Source: Halomonas sp. SSL-5
Lineage (GTDB): Bacteria > Pseudomonadota > Gammaproteobacteria > Pseudomonadales > Halomonadaceae
Direction: 5' to 3'
NCBI RefSeq assembly: GCF_030708455.1
Contig: NZ_JAUYWF010000001.1
Location: 62,001 to 126,000 of the forward strand
Length of the DNA: 64,000 bases
Shown: positions 17,478 to 26,492 of the stretch, piece by piece
Layout: the number at the start of each line of letters is the position of its first letter
Numbering within the stretch: the first letter of the stretch is position 1
Position numbers and translations under genes: made by a program
The notes under the pieces: model-generated
Told to the model about the DNA's origin: nothing
Seen by the model: the letters and a program-made list of their open reading frames with translations, nothing else
Database searches by the model: none

Positions 17478-18296
17478 ATGGACAAGATTCATGTGGCGAT
17501 GGACGAGAGCGATGCCTCCCTGCGCGCCCTCACGCTCGGCCAGCAGTTGTCCCGGCAGTTGGCGGTGCCGCTCTGCGTGACCTCCGTGGTGGCCGGCGAG
17601 GAGCGGGTCGAGGCTCGGCGCGCGGCCCTGCAGTCGCGCCTGGCGGACCAGCAGGCGGCAGACGCCAGCATCGAGGTGGCCGTCCACGCGAGTGCCAAGG
17701 ACTACCTGGGCCGGCTGGCCGGTCGCGACGACGTGGGGCTGTGCATGATGGCCCACGGCCGGCGGCCGGTACCCGAGATGCTGATCGGCAGCGTCACCGC
17801 CGGCGTCGTGCGGCGTGCGAACCGGCCGGTCTACCTGTGCGGGCCGCGCTTCGATGCGAAGGCGCATCGCCAGGTAAAGGTGCTGATGGTCTGCGTGGAT
17901 GGCTCGAAGCTCTCCGAGGCGATCCTGCCCCATGCGGTGGCACTCTCCAAGCGGCTGGACGCCCGCCTGCAGCTGCTGCAGGTCATCGACACCGCGGCCG
18001 CCGCGGCGGTGCCGCTGGATGGCGGCCATGCCGATGTGATGGAGTCCGGCTATGTGCATGGCCTGGCGCGGCGCCTGCGCGCCGAACATGCCATGGACCT
18101 GGACTGGGAGGTGCTGCACGGCGACCCGGCGGATTCCATCGTCAGCTACCTGGCGGACTGCCAGGACACCATGCTCGCCATGACCACCCACGGGCGCAGC
18201 GGGCTCTCCCAGGTGGTGGCCGGCAGCGTCAGCCACGAGGTGCTGCACGAGGTGCGTTGCCCGGTGGCGGTATTGCGCCCGGCCGATGTCGGCTGA
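17478..18296 (+). CDS. Universal stress protein, two tandem UspA domains
   Basis: The 272-residue protein has two Usp folds (about 1-135 and 136-272). Domain 2 has the ATP-binding-type C-terminal motif MTTHGRSGLSQVVAGSVSHEVL, close to the G-x2-G-x9-G(S/T) pattern. Domain 1 has the weaker MAHGRRPVPEMLIGSVTAGVV. GAGGAG precedes the ATG. Usp genes are often found beside aromatic catabolic genes. Its role here may be stress tolerance during aromatic growth, which is inference. Confidence 0.88.
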   Translation: MDKIHVAMDESDASLRALTLGQQLSRQLAVPLCVTSVVAGEERVEARRAALQSRLADQQAADASIEVAVHASAKDYLGRLAGRDDVGLCMMAHGRRPVPEMLIGSVTAGVVRRANRPVYLCGPRFDAKAHRQVKVLMVCVDGSKLSEAILPHAVALSKRLDARLQLLQVIDTAAAAAVPLDGGHADVMESGYVHGLARRLRAEHAMDLDWEVLHGDPADSIVSYLADCQDTMLAMTTHGRSGLSQVVAGSVSHEVLHEVRCPVAVLRPADVG

Positions 18297-18392
18297 GTCC
18301 CCAGTCCGCTGCCAGGCTGATGCAGGTCAAGGCGGCGTGGACTGGACTGGCCTAGTGTGAGCTCATGGATCTGACCTGAAGGAGGCCTCCCC

Positions 18393-18797
18393 ATGACGAC
18401 ACTACGCGACGGTATCCACGCCACGGCCGGACGCCTGGCACACACCATGGCCGGTGCCTGGCGGCGACACCGCGAGTACCGGGCCTGGCGGGACCTCGAC
18501 GAGGCCGGGCGCGAATCACGCCTGAATGACCTGGGGCTTTCGCGGATAGACTCTCCGCTGTTCTGGTCCGACGGGGGCTCGGCGACCGACCTGCTGCCGC
18601 GCATGATGGCGGTCCACGGCATCGATCCCATGACGCCCCTGGTGGTCGGCAATGGCGTGAAGCGCGACCTCGAGCGGGTCTGCACCCTGTGTCCGCACAA
18701 GGCGCGTTGTGCGCGGGTGCTGGCTGGCACGCCTGCGCCCGAGACCTGCGACTTCTGTCCCAATGCCGGCACCCTGGAGGCGCTGGGCAGCCATTGA
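18393..18797 (+). CDS. DUF1127-like/DUF6455-like cysteine protein of unknown function
   Basis: The 134-residue protein joins two parts. Residues about 20-50 (RRHREYRAWRDLDEAGRESRLNDLGLSR) resemble the DUF1127 motif found in small RNA/phosphate-related proteins. The C-terminal half has C-x2-C (CTLCPHKARC) and C-x2-C (CDFCPN), as in DUF6455 proteins. The paired cysteines could bind a metal or a cluster. AAGGAGG precedes the ATG. It stands alone between the Usp gene and a strong hairpin. Confidence 0.65.
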   Translation: MTTLRDGIHATAGRLAHTMAGAWRRHREYRAWRDLDEAGRESRLNDLGLSRIDSPLFWSDGGSATDLLPRMMAVHGIDPMTPLVVGNGVKRDLERVCTLCPHKARCARVLAGTPAPETCDFCPNAGTLEALGSH

Positions 18798-18816
18798 GTG
18801 AACAGCTTGATCGACA

Positions 18817-18847
18817 GGCAAGGCCCGCCGCGCTGGCGGGCCTTGCC
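18817..18847. terminator. Bidirectional hairpin between converging genes
   Basis: A 13-bp perfect stem, GGCAAGGCCCGCC / GGCGGGCCTTGCC, with a 5-base loop. It lies between the stops of converging genes at 18797 and 18850. There is no T-run. Confidence 0.65.
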
Positions 18848-18849
18848 GT

Positions 18850-19278
18850 TCAGGGGCGGTCGGCGTCCTTGTGTTCTTCCTCCCGGGTCTCCCCGCCCTT
18901 GATTTCATAGTCACCCTCCAGCACCTGCTGTTCGGTGTAGCTGCCGCCGGCGGTGTGCGTCTCTCGATAGCGGCTCTCCTGATAGTGGAAGCTGCCGCCA
19001 TCCACGTCCTCCGCCTGCTCGGCGCGCATCTGTTCCATGCGCTTCTTCAGGCGATGGCGCAGCAGCGGCATCAGTGCCCAGCCCAGCACCAGGAAGATCA
19101 GGCCGAACACCATGGCCACGATCATCAGAGTGCCGAACAGCAACCAGGCGAGCAGCATCTTGAGGCTGTCGAGCAGGCCGCCGCCCTGACTCTGGCGCGC
19201 GCGCTGCTGCCATGCCTGAGCGGCGCGCCAGGCGGGGTTCTGGCGGGGGTCACGGTGGGGGCCTTGGGAATCGGGCAT
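18850..19278 (-). CDS. Small membrane protein of unknown function
   Basis: The 142-residue protein has a polar N-terminus (MPDSQGPHRDPRQNPAWRAA). A long hydrophobic stretch (LKMLLAWLLFGTLMIVAMVF and GLIFLVLGWALMPLL) follows, likely two membrane helices. The C-terminal tail is cytosolic, charged and rich in E, R, T and Y. The start at 19278 is set by an AGGAGAG ribosome-binding site; a longer in-frame start at 19320 lacks one. I do not recognise the family. Confidence 0.7.
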   Translation of the reverse strand: MPDSQGPHRDPRQNPAWRAAQAWQQRARQSQGGGLLDSLKMLLAWLLFGTLMIVAMVFGLIFLVLGWALMPLLRHRLKKRMEQMRAEQAEDVDGGSFHYQESRYRETHTAGGSYTEQQVLEGDYEIKGGETREEEHKDADRP

Positions 19279-19366
19279 ATGACTCTCCTGCGGGGCGGCG
19301 CCACCTGGCGCCGCGAACATGAACTGCCCCTTGGAAAGCCGGGAGGCAGGGTTCGTTCCTTCCAGG

Positions 19367-20362
19367 CTACCCCTTCCACACCTCGGCGACGATCTCGTAG
19401 CTTCTCAGGCGGTCTTCCAGGGCATAGACGTCGGTGTTGAGCATCAGCTCGTCGGCGCCGGTCTGCTCGAGGAAGGCCTCCAGGTCGTCACGCACGGTCT
19501 GCGGGCCGCCGACGATGGCCGCCCCCAGGAACTGCTGCAGCTGCGCCTCCTCCATGGGCGTCATCTCGAGGTGCTCCACCGGCGGTTTCGCGCAGGTACG
19601 ACGGCCGCGGATCATGCCCAGGAACTTCTGCCGGGAGGTGGTGGCCAGGTACTCGGCATGGGCATCGGTCTCGGCGGCGATCACCGGCAGGCCGACCATG
19701 GCGTGGGGGCGCTCGAGCACCTCCGAGGGGCGGAAGTTGTCGCGGTAGAGGCGCAGCGCCTCGAACAGGTAGCCCGGGGCGAACTGGGCGGCGAAGGCGA
19801 AGGGCAGGCCGAGGCGCGCGGCGAGCTGGGCGCTGTAGCCGCTGGAGCCCAGCAGCCAGATCGGCACCTGGGTGCCCTGGCCGGGCACCGCCCGCACTCG
19901 CTGGCCGGGCTGCTCGTCGCCGAGGAAGCCCTGTAGCTCCTGCAGGCGCTGGGGGAAGTCGTCCACTCCCGCATAGGGATCACGGCGCATCGCCGCCATG
20001 GTGGCGCCATCGGAGCCCGGGGCGCGGCCCAGGCCCAGGTCGATGCGCCCGGGGTAGAGCGTCTCCAGGGTGCCGAACTGTTCGGCGATCACCAGCGGTG
20101 GGTGGTTGGGCAGCATGATGCCGCCGCTGCCTACGCGGATGCGCTCGGTGGCCCCGGCCACATGGCCGATCAGCACCGCGGTGGCGGCGCTGGCGATGCC
20201 CTCGATGCCGTGGTGCTCGGCGAGCCAGTAGCGGGTGAAGCCCAGGCGCTCGGTCTGCCGGGCCAGGGCCACGCTCTCGCGGTAGCTGTCGGCGGCATTG
20301 CCGCCCTCGCGGATCGGGGCAAGGTCGAGAACGGAAAGGGGGGTATCGGCGAGACGTGACAT
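19367..20362 (-). CDS. Luciferase-like monooxygenase (LLM class, flavin-dependent)
   Basis: The 331-residue protein is of the bacterial luciferase-like TIM-barrel family. Markers are the start [28 protein letters not shown] with the conserved His pair, [17 protein letters not shown], and the flavin-contact region GLGRAPGSD. It resembles the YhbW/MsnO8 group, whose substrates are mostly unknown. The start at 20362 (MSRLADTPL) follows GGAG; the frame extends to 20437. Confidence 0.88.
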   Translation of the reverse strand: MSRLADTPLSVLDLAPIREGGNAADSYRESVALARQTERLGFTRYWLAEHHGIEGIASAATAVLIGHVAGATERIRVGSGGIMLPNHPPLVIAEQFGTLETLYPGRIDLGLGRAPGSDGATMAAMRRDPYAGVDDFPQRLQELQGFLGDEQPGQRVRAVPGQGTQVPIWLLGSSGYSAQLAARLGLPFAFAAQFAPGYLFEALRLYRDNFRPSEVLERPHAMVGLPVIAAETDAHAEYLATTSRQKFLGMIRGRRTCAKPPVEHLEMTPMEEAQLQQFLGAAIVGGPQTVRDDLEAFLEQTGADELMLNTDVYALEDRLRSYEIVAEVWKG

Positions 20363-20543
20363 GGCGGCTCCGGTTGGGGCGGATGAACAGTTAGCCTGCT
20401 GGTAATGGTTGATGGGGGCACATCCCTCCCGATGCAATGCCGGCCGGACCGAGCCGATGTTCCACTATATCGAGCCGCCCTATGGCGACGTGGCGGCGGA
20501 GGTCGTACGCTCTGGGTATCAGTGGTGAAATCGGACTTCCGCC

Positions 20544-20717
20544 ATGTCTTTCTTACCGATCGCGGGTGAGCGTCGCCGTCGGGGGGCTACCCGACGGCGA
20601 GTGCCCGCTGCCCGCGGCGCACGCTTCGATCGCTGGCTCGATCGCCTGGTCGATACCGCCGTGATCATCGCCCTGCTGGTGGGGGGCTTGGCCCTGGTCC
20701 TTACCCTGTTGCTCTAG
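20544..20717 (+). CDS. Small membrane protein (57 aa)
   Basis: A short frame encodes a very basic N-terminus (GERRRRGATRRRVPAARGAR). An RWLDRLVDT amphipathic stretch and one C-terminal hydrophobic helix (VIIALLVGGLALVLTLLL) follow. It ends 45 bp before the XpaC-like gene and shares its orientation. No family is recognised. The clean charge/helix layout supports a real gene, but no strong ribosome-binding site is seen. Confidence 0.5.
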   Translation: MSFLPIAGERRRRGATRRRVPAARGARFDRWLDRLVDTAVIIALLVGGLALVLTLLL

Positions 20718-20762
20718 TCGCTTGCCGCGCCCCCCTCCGATGCATAAAGGATGGTTTGCCCC

Positions 20763-21707
20763 ATGCTGGGATTCCTGCAGGGATTTTCCTATGGTCTCTT
20801 CCTGACCTGCCTGCCGTGGCTGCTGGTGGGGCTGGTCAATCCGCGTCTGGCCGTGCCGTTCGACCCGCCCGGCCGCCTGCAGGTCATCCTGCGCTACGCC
20901 CTGATGGTGCCCTTCATCAGCATGCTGCTGTGGCTCACCTCGTTGTGGGGCGGCTTCGGGCCGACCCTGATAGGCTGGCTCGCCGGGCTGGTGGCGGTGC
21001 CGGTGGCGCTGCCGCTGGAGCGTCGCCTGCGTGGCTGGCTCGCTCGGCGGCGCGACAAGCGCCGGGAGGCGGGGCGGGCGTCCGAAGATGCCCGCCGCCG
21101 AGCGCAGCAGCAGCGCGATGCCCACGAGGCCGACCTGGCGGTCCTCGACCCGGCACGGCCGCCGGCGGATGCCGACGACCTGGTGCTGGCCCTGTGCCGG
21201 GCCAAGCAGGGGCTGGTCGACGCACGCCGCCCCGACCTGGCGGTGCAGGCCGACCGGGTCTACAGTCGCTACCGCCATGTGCTGGAGGTGCTGGGGAGCC
21301 GCTTCGACAGCGGCGAGCTGGCCTTCGCCCGCGCCCGGGGACTGGTGGTCGAGGTCTGCCGCGCCGCGGTGGATACCCTCGACGCCATGGCCTCCCGGGC
21401 CGGCGGGGTGGCGAACGTCGACGGTGACTTCGTGCGGCGTCGCCTGAGTCGCGAGGGCCGGGCGCTGGGGGCGCAGGAGCGTGCCGCCCTGGTGCGGCGG
21501 CTGGAACTGCTCGAGGAGACCGAGAAGGGGCTGCGCGAGCTGGCCGCCCGCAACGAGTCGGCGCTGACTGTCCTCGACGACACGGCCGTCTCCCTGGCGC
21601 GCATCGAGACCGGGCGCCCCCAGGCCTCGGTCACCACAGAGCAGGCGCTGGAGGAGCTGCGTCGCTTCGTCTCCCGTGCCGACCGCTACGGGCGTGGCCG
21701 GTCCTGA
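20763..21707 (+). CDS. XpaC-like membrane-anchored protein next to TelA
   Basis: The 314-residue protein has two N-terminal membrane helices (about 1-30 and 45-85). A long, basic, mostly helical cytosolic region rich in Arg, Ala, Leu and Glu follows. The layout and its place immediately before telA resemble the xpaC-telA pairs of other bacteria (5-bromo-4-chloroindolyl phosphate hydrolysis family). Sequence motifs are too weak to be certain. The start at 20763 is preferred because AAGGATGG spaces correctly; an ATG at 20751 abuts the purine run. The telA start is 45 bp after its stop. Confidence 0.55.
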   Translation: MLGFLQGFSYGLFLTCLPWLLVGLVNPRLAVPFDPPGRLQVILRYALMVPFISMLLWLTSLWGGFGPTLIGWLAGLVAVPVALPLERRLRGWLARRRDKRREAGRASEDARRRAQQQRDAHEADLAVLDPARPPADADDLVLALCRAKQGLVDARRPDLAVQADRVYSRYRHVLEVLGSRFDSGELAFARARGLVVEVCRAAVDTLDAMASRAGGVANVDGDFVRRRLSREGRALGAQERAALVRRLELLEETEKGLRELAARNESALTVLDDTAVSLARIETGRPQASVTTEQALEELRRFVSRADRYGRGRS

Positions 21708-21752
21708 GGCCGGCCCTTCCCACGCCCCGACCCGATTCTTCGAGAGGTGCCC

Positions 21753-22937
21753 ATGACCCAGCAACCCGAACGCGAGTCCCGCCTGTCGCTGCCCCCGGTG
21801 GAGGAGATCGCCCATCAGCTGGACGGCAGCGGCGCTGACGGCGGCGCAGACCACGCGTCGCTTTCGGCCGAGGCCGATGCCTTCGTCGACGAGCTGGTCG
21901 CCGGCGGCGATGCCGGGGCCATGGCGCGCCAGCGACGCGCCGTCGACGAGCTGGGCCTCGAGCTGCAGCAGCAGGCTGCCCACCAGAGCGCCATGCTGCA
22001 GACGCCGCTGCGCCAGCTGGCCCACCACGGGGACGAGGGCGGCCCCGTGGCCAGGGCCCTGGTCGACCTGCGCGGCCGCATGCAGGAGCTGGACCCGGCC
22101 CGGCACCGCCTGTCGCCGGGTCCGCTGGATCGCGTGCTGGCTCTGCTCCCGGGCGCCGGCAGTCGCCTGCAGCGTTACTTTCGCAAGTTCGAGACGGCCC
22201 AACAGGCGCTGGACGCGATCATCGCCGACCTGGAAGGGGGGCGCGACATGCTGCATCGCGACAATCTCACCCTCGGCGACGACCAGCAGTCGCTGCACGA
22301 GAGCCATCTCCAGCTGCAGCGCCAGGTCACGCTGGGACGGCTGATCGACGAGCGGCTGCAGGCGGCCATCGCCCGACGCGAGGAGGAAGACCCCCAGCGG
22401 CGCTTCCTCGAGGAGGAGCTGCTCTTCCCGCTGCGCCAGCGTATCGTCGACCTCCAGCAGCAGCTGGCGGTGAGCCAGCAGGGCGTGCTGGCGCTGGAGG
22501 TGATCATCCGCAACAACCGTGAGCTGATGCGTGGCGTCGACCGCGCCATCAACGTCACCGTCTCGGCACTGACCGTGGCGGTCACGGTCGCCCTGGCCAT
22601 CGCCAACCAGCGGCTGGTGCTGGATCGCGTCGAGGCGCTCAATGCCACCACCTCGGAGATGATCGGCGGCACCGCACGGGCGCTTCGCCAGCAGGGCGTG
22701 GACATCCAGCAGCGGGCCTCGTCGGCGATGCTCGACATGCAGGCCCTGGAGCAGGCCTTCGGCGAGGTGATGGGGGCCATCGACGACCTGTCCCGCTATC
22801 GCCGCGAGGCCCTGCCGCGGCTGGATGACCAGATCGATCGGCTGGCCACCCTGGCCGGCCGGGGCGGCGAGGCCATCGATCGCCTGCAGCGCGGCCACGA
22901 GGGAGAGGACGCCATCGGGCCCGACCGGCACGGCTGA
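21753..22937 (+). CDS. telA: TelA-family toxic anion resistance protein
   Basis: The 394-residue, almost entirely helical, soluble protein matches the TelA/YaaN/KlaA family. It has QLDGSGADGGADHASLS near the start and a long middle coiled region. Conserved family-like segments are LAVSQQGVLALEVIIRNNREL, split here as LAVSQQGVLAL and EVIIRNNREL, followed by GVDRAINVTVSALTVAVTVA. The family is linked to tellurite tolerance and envelope stress, but the biochemical role is unknown. GAGAGG lies 6 bases before the ATG. Confidence 0.82.
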   Translation: MTQQPERESRLSLPPVEEIAHQLDGSGADGGADHASLSAEADAFVDELVAGGDAGAMARQRRAVDELGLELQQQAAHQSAMLQTPLRQLAHHGDEGGPVARALVDLRGRMQELDPARHRLSPGPLDRVLALLPGAGSRLQRYFRKFETAQQALDAIIADLEGGRDMLHRDNLTLGDDQQSLHESHLQLQRQVTLGRLIDERLQAAIARREEEDPQRRFLEEELLFPLRQRIVDLQQQLAVSQQGVLALEVIIRNNRELMRGVDRAINVTVSALTVAVTVALAIANQRLVLDRVEALNATTSEMIGGTARALRQQGVDIQQRASSAMLDMQALEQAFGEVMGAIDDLSRYRREALPRLDDQIDRLATLAGRGGEAIDRLQRGHEGEDAIGPDRHG

Positions 22938-23010
22938 CCCTGCATCCCGCGCGCACTGGACTATGCTGCTCGAAGGTACCGGGTCCGGCGCGCGACGGAG
23001 GGACAGGGCG

Positions 23011-24315
23011 ATGACCGAGGAAAAGAACATCTTCGTGGTGGGGCTCAACGACTTCAACCGCCAGCGTCTCCAGACGCTGCGGGGGGCGGGGCAGTGGCGC
23101 TTCCACGGGGTGATCGCCCCGGAGGCGGTCTACGACACCGAGGAATTCGACATCGCCGCCATGCTGGCGGAGGCCACGGCACAGCTCGAGGCCTTCGAGG
23201 GCTCCATCGACGCCATCGTCGGCTACATGGACTTCCCGGTCTCGACCATGCTGCCGATCCTCTGTGAGCGCTTCGGCACCCGCACTACCTCGCTTTCGAG
23301 CCTGCTCAAGTGCGAACACAAGTACTGGAGTCGCCTGGTGCAGCGCGAGGTGATCCCTGCCCATATTCCGGCCTTCACCGCCTTCGACCCCTTCGATGAC
23401 GAGGCGATGACCCGGATTGGCGAGGCGGGGCTCTACTTCCCCTTCTTCATCAAGCCGATCAAGTCCTCGGGCTCGCGGCTGGGCTTTCGCATCGATACCC
23501 CCGAAGATTTCTACCATGCCATCGAGCAGCTGCGTGACGCCATCGGCCTGATCGCCGCCCCCTTCAACACCGTGCTGGAGCAGGCGCAGCTGCCGCCGGA
23601 GGTGGCCGCGGTGGACGGCCACTTCTGCATGGCCGAGGAGATCATCGGCGGCTGGCAGTGCACCGTGGAGGGGTATGTCTTCGAGGGCGAGGTGGTGAGC
23701 TACGGTATCGTCGATTCGCTGCGCTACCCGCAGGTACTGAGCTTCTTCCACTACCGCTATCCCTCGGGCCTGCCCGAGGCGATCCAGGTCGAGATGGTCG
23801 AGCTCACCGACACCATCATGACCCATATCGGCTACGACAACGCCGCCTTCAACGTAGAGTACTACTGGGACGAGGTGCAGGGGCGCATCTGGCTGCTGGA
23901 GATCAATACGCGTATTTCTCAATCCCACTGCGACCTCTTCGAGAAGGTCGATGGCGTCAGCAACCAGCAGGTCACCATCGACCTGGGGCTGGGACGGCGT
24001 CCCGACATGCCCCATCGCGAGGGCGAGTTTCCCATGGCGGCCAAGTTCTTCTACCGGGTGTTCTTTGTCGATGCCCTGTTGACCCGGGTGCCCACGGCGG
24101 CAGAGGTCGCCGCGCTCGAGGCCGACTTCCCGGGCGCGATGATCGACGTCCAGGTGGCGGAAGGGCAGTGGCTCTCCGCGCTGCCCGAGCAGGATGCCTA
24201 CAGTTTCGCGCTGGCGCATGTGTGGATGGGTGCGGCGTCAGCCGAGCAACTGCTCGCCGATTATGACCGGCTGGCGGCGCGCCTGGTGTTCGAGTTCGAC
24301 AACATCCAGGGCTGA
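23011..24315 (+). CDS. ATP-grasp domain protein of unknown substrate
   Basis: The 434-residue protein has an N-terminal Rossmann-like segment (NIFVVGLNDFNRQRL). An ATP-grasp fold follows: FPFFIKPIKSSGSRLGF (ATP-binding lysine region), FCMAEEIIGGWQCTVEGYVF, and the metal-binding motif IWLLEINTRISQSHCDLF with acidic Glu and Asn. ATP-grasp enzymes form amide or thioester bonds through acyl phosphates. The frame is open far upstream and overlaps telA, but GGAGG before 23011 and the family-like start (MTEEKNIFVVG) fix this start. Its neighbours are telA and a CocE hydrolase. Confidence 0.8.
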   Translation: MTEEKNIFVVGLNDFNRQRLQTLRGAGQWRFHGVIAPEAVYDTEEFDIAAMLAEATAQLEAFEGSIDAIVGYMDFPVSTMLPILCERFGTRTTSLSSLLKCEHKYWSRLVQREVIPAHIPAFTAFDPFDDEAMTRIGEAGLYFPFFIKPIKSSGSRLGFRIDTPEDFYHAIEQLRDAIGLIAAPFNTVLEQAQLPPEVAAVDGHFCMAEEIIGGWQCTVEGYVFEGEVVSYGIVDSLRYPQVLSFFHYRYPSGLPEAIQVEMVELTDTIMTHIGYDNAAFNVEYYWDEVQGRIWLLEINTRISQSHCDLFEKVDGVSNQQVTIDLGLGRRPDMPHREGEFPMAAKFFYRVFFVDALLTRVPTAAEVAALEADFPGAMIDVQVAEGQWLSALPEQDAYSFALAHVWMGAASAEQLLADYDRLAARLVFEFDNIQG

Positions 24316-24337
24316 GAGCATCCCGCCAGGAGCAGGT

Positions 24338-24376
24338 TTCAAGGGGCTGATTCCAGGGGCTGATTCAAGGGACCAA
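24338..24376 (+). repeat. Three 13-bp tandem repeats before the CocE-type gene
   Basis: TTCAAGGGGCTGA, TTCCAGGGGCTGA and TTCAAGGGACCAA run head to tail just before the ribosome-binding site of the gene at 24390. Confidence 0.7.
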
Positions 24377-24389
24377 GGAGAGCAGGACC

Positions 24390-26423
24390 ATGCGTATCGT
24401 CACCGACTTCCCGCGCCGGGTCATGGAGGAGGAGACCTGGATTCCCCTGGCGGACGGCACCCGCCTGGGCGTCCGCATCTGGCGGCCGGTGGACGCCGAG
24501 CGTCACCCCGTACCGGCCATTCTCGAGTACCTGCCCTACCGCAAGCGCGACCTCACCGCCGAGCGTGACGTCCAGGTTCATCCCTACTGGGCCGGCCATG
24601 GCTACGCCGGGGTGCGGGTCGACATCCGCGGTACCGGCGAGTCCGATGGCGTGCTCACCGACGAATATACCCCCCAGGAGCTCGAGGACGGCCTGGCGGT
24701 CCTGGAGTGGCTGGCCGCCCAGCCCTGGTGCACCGGGGACGTGGGCATGGTGGGTATCTCGTGGGGTGGCTTCAACGGCCTGCAGATCGCCGCCTTGCAG
24801 CCGTCCCAGCTCAAGGCGGTGATCACCATTTGCTTCACCGACGACCGCTACGCCGACGACATCCACCACATGGGCGGCTGCCTGCTTGCCGATAATCTCT
24901 CCTGGGCCTCGACCATGTTCGACGGCAATGCCTGCCCCCCCGACCCCGAGCTGGTGGGGGAGCGCTGGCGGGAGATGTGGCTCGAGCGCCTGGACGGCAG
25001 CGGCCTGTGGCTCGCCCAGTGGCTCGAGCATCAGCGCCGCGACGACTACTGGAAGCATGGCTCGGTCTGCGAGGACTACGCGGCCATCCAGTGCCCGGTC
25101 TATGCCGTCAGTGGTTGGGCAGACGGCTACTGCAATGCGGTGTTTCGTCTGCTCGAAGGCATCGATGTCCCGCGCAAGGGGCTGGTCGGCCCCTGGGCCC
25201 ACAAGTATCCGCATCTCGGGGTGCCCGGCCCGGCCATCGGCTTCCTGCAGGAGTCGCTGCGCTGGTGGGATCAGTGGCTCAAGGGCGAGGAGACCGGGAT
25301 CATGGAAGAGCCCATGCTGCGACTTTGGATGCAGGATTCGGCCCCGCCCTCGGCCCGCTACGACGAACGCCCCGGGCGCTGGGTCGCCGAACCCGATTGG
25401 CCCTCGCCGAACATCCGCCCCTGGGCACTGCGGCTGACCCAGGGGCACGACCTGCTGCCCGAAGAGGGCGCGGCAGGTGGCGATCGCGAGGCGACCCTGG
25501 ATATCCGCTCACCGCTCTCGGTGGGGCTCTACGCCGGCAAGTGGTGCTCCTACAATGCGCCGCCGGATCTGCCCCATGATCAGCGCGACGAGGATGGCGG
25601 GGCGCTGATCTTCCAGACCCCCCGCCTGGATGCCCCCCTGGAGATCTGCGGGTCACCGGTGGTCGAGCTGATGCTCGCCGCCGACCAGCCGGTGGCCATG
25701 GTGGCGCTGCGCCTCTCGGACATCGGCGATGACGACAAGGCCACCCGGGTCTCCTACGGCCTGCTCAACCTCACCCACCGCGACAGCGACGAGTACCCCG
25801 AGCCCCTGGAACCGGGCCGTTGCTATCGCGTGCGTATCCCGCTCAAGCATATCGCCCAGCAGTTCGCCGCCGGTCACGCCATCCGCCTGGCGCTCTCCAC
25901 CAGCTACTGGCCGCTGGCCTGGCCGTCGCCACGTCCGGTTCGCCTGACCGTGTGGCCCGCCGAGAGCCGGCTATGGCTGCCGCTGCGCGAGCCGCGGCCA
26001 CAGGAGGATGCGTCTCTGGCGCCTTTCGCCGAGCCCGAGGGGGCGCCGCCCCTGGCCAAGACGCTGCTGCAGCCGACCCAGGAGACCTGGCGGGTGATCC
26101 GCGACCTGGCCAACGACGAGACGATGCTGGAGGTGATCCATGACGAGGGGCGCTACCGGATCGACGATATCGGCCTGGAGATCGCCGCCCGGGTCACCGA
26201 GCGTTACCAGTACGCCTACGGTAACTATGACAGCGTCAGCGGCTGGACCGAGTGGCAGCGCAGCTTCAGGCGCGGCGACTGGGAGGTTCACACCCTGACC
26301 AGGACCCTGCTGACGTCTGATGCCGACAACTTCCGCATCCGTGCCACCCTGGACGCCTGGGAGGGGGATACCCGCATCTATGCGCGGACCTGGGACGAGA
26401 CGATCCCCCGCGATCTGGTGTAG
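24390..26423 (+). CDS. CocE/NonD-family hydrolase (X-Pro dipeptidyl-peptidase type)
   Basis: The 677-residue serine hydrolase has an alpha/beta-hydrolase domain with the nucleophile in GISWGG (about residue 130). It opens with the CocE-type strand WIPLADGTRLGVRIWRP. VDIRGTGESDG follows, then a helical cap. The C-terminal jelly-roll domain shows the ICGSPVVELML and RVRIPLKHIAQQFAAGHAIRLALS features. The family cleaves esters or amides, including X-Pro peptides. AAGGAGAG precedes the ATG. It is probably co-transcribed with the ATP-grasp gene. Confidence 0.88.
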   Translation: MRIVTDFPRRVMEEETWIPLADGTRLGVRIWRPVDAERHPVPAILEYLPYRKRDLTAERDVQVHPYWAGHGYAGVRVDIRGTGESDGVLTDEYTPQELEDGLAVLEWLAAQPWCTGDVGMVGISWGGFNGLQIAALQPSQLKAVITICFTDDRYADDIHHMGGCLLADNLSWASTMFDGNACPPDPELVGERWREMWLERLDGSGLWLAQWLEHQRRDDYWKHGSVCEDYAAIQCPVYAVSGWADGYCNAVFRLLEGIDVPRKGLVGPWAHKYPHLGVPGPAIGFLQESLRWWDQWLKGEETGIMEEPMLRLWMQDSAPPSARYDERPGRWVAEPDWPSPNIRPWALRLTQGHDLLPEEGAAGGDREATLDIRSPLSVGLYAGKWCSYNAPPDLPHDQRDEDGGALIFQTPRLDAPLEICGSPVVELMLAADQPVAMVALRLSDIGDDDKATRVSYGLLNLTHRDSDEYPEPLEPGRCYRVRIPLKHIAQQFAAGHAIRLALSTSYWPLAWPSPRPVRLTVWPAESRLWLPLREPRPQEDASLAPFAEPEGAPPLAKTLLQPTQETWRVIRDLANDETMLEVIHDEGRYRIDDIGLEIAARVTERYQYAYGNYDSVSGWTEWQRSFRRGDWEVHTLTRTLLTSDADNFRIRATLDAWEGDTRIYARTWDETIPRDLV

Positions 26424-26492
26424 CGGTGCGAAGATTCCCGGCGGCGGGGCGGGCTGCTATGGTGAGGGTCCGCTATCCACAGGGACGTTGAG

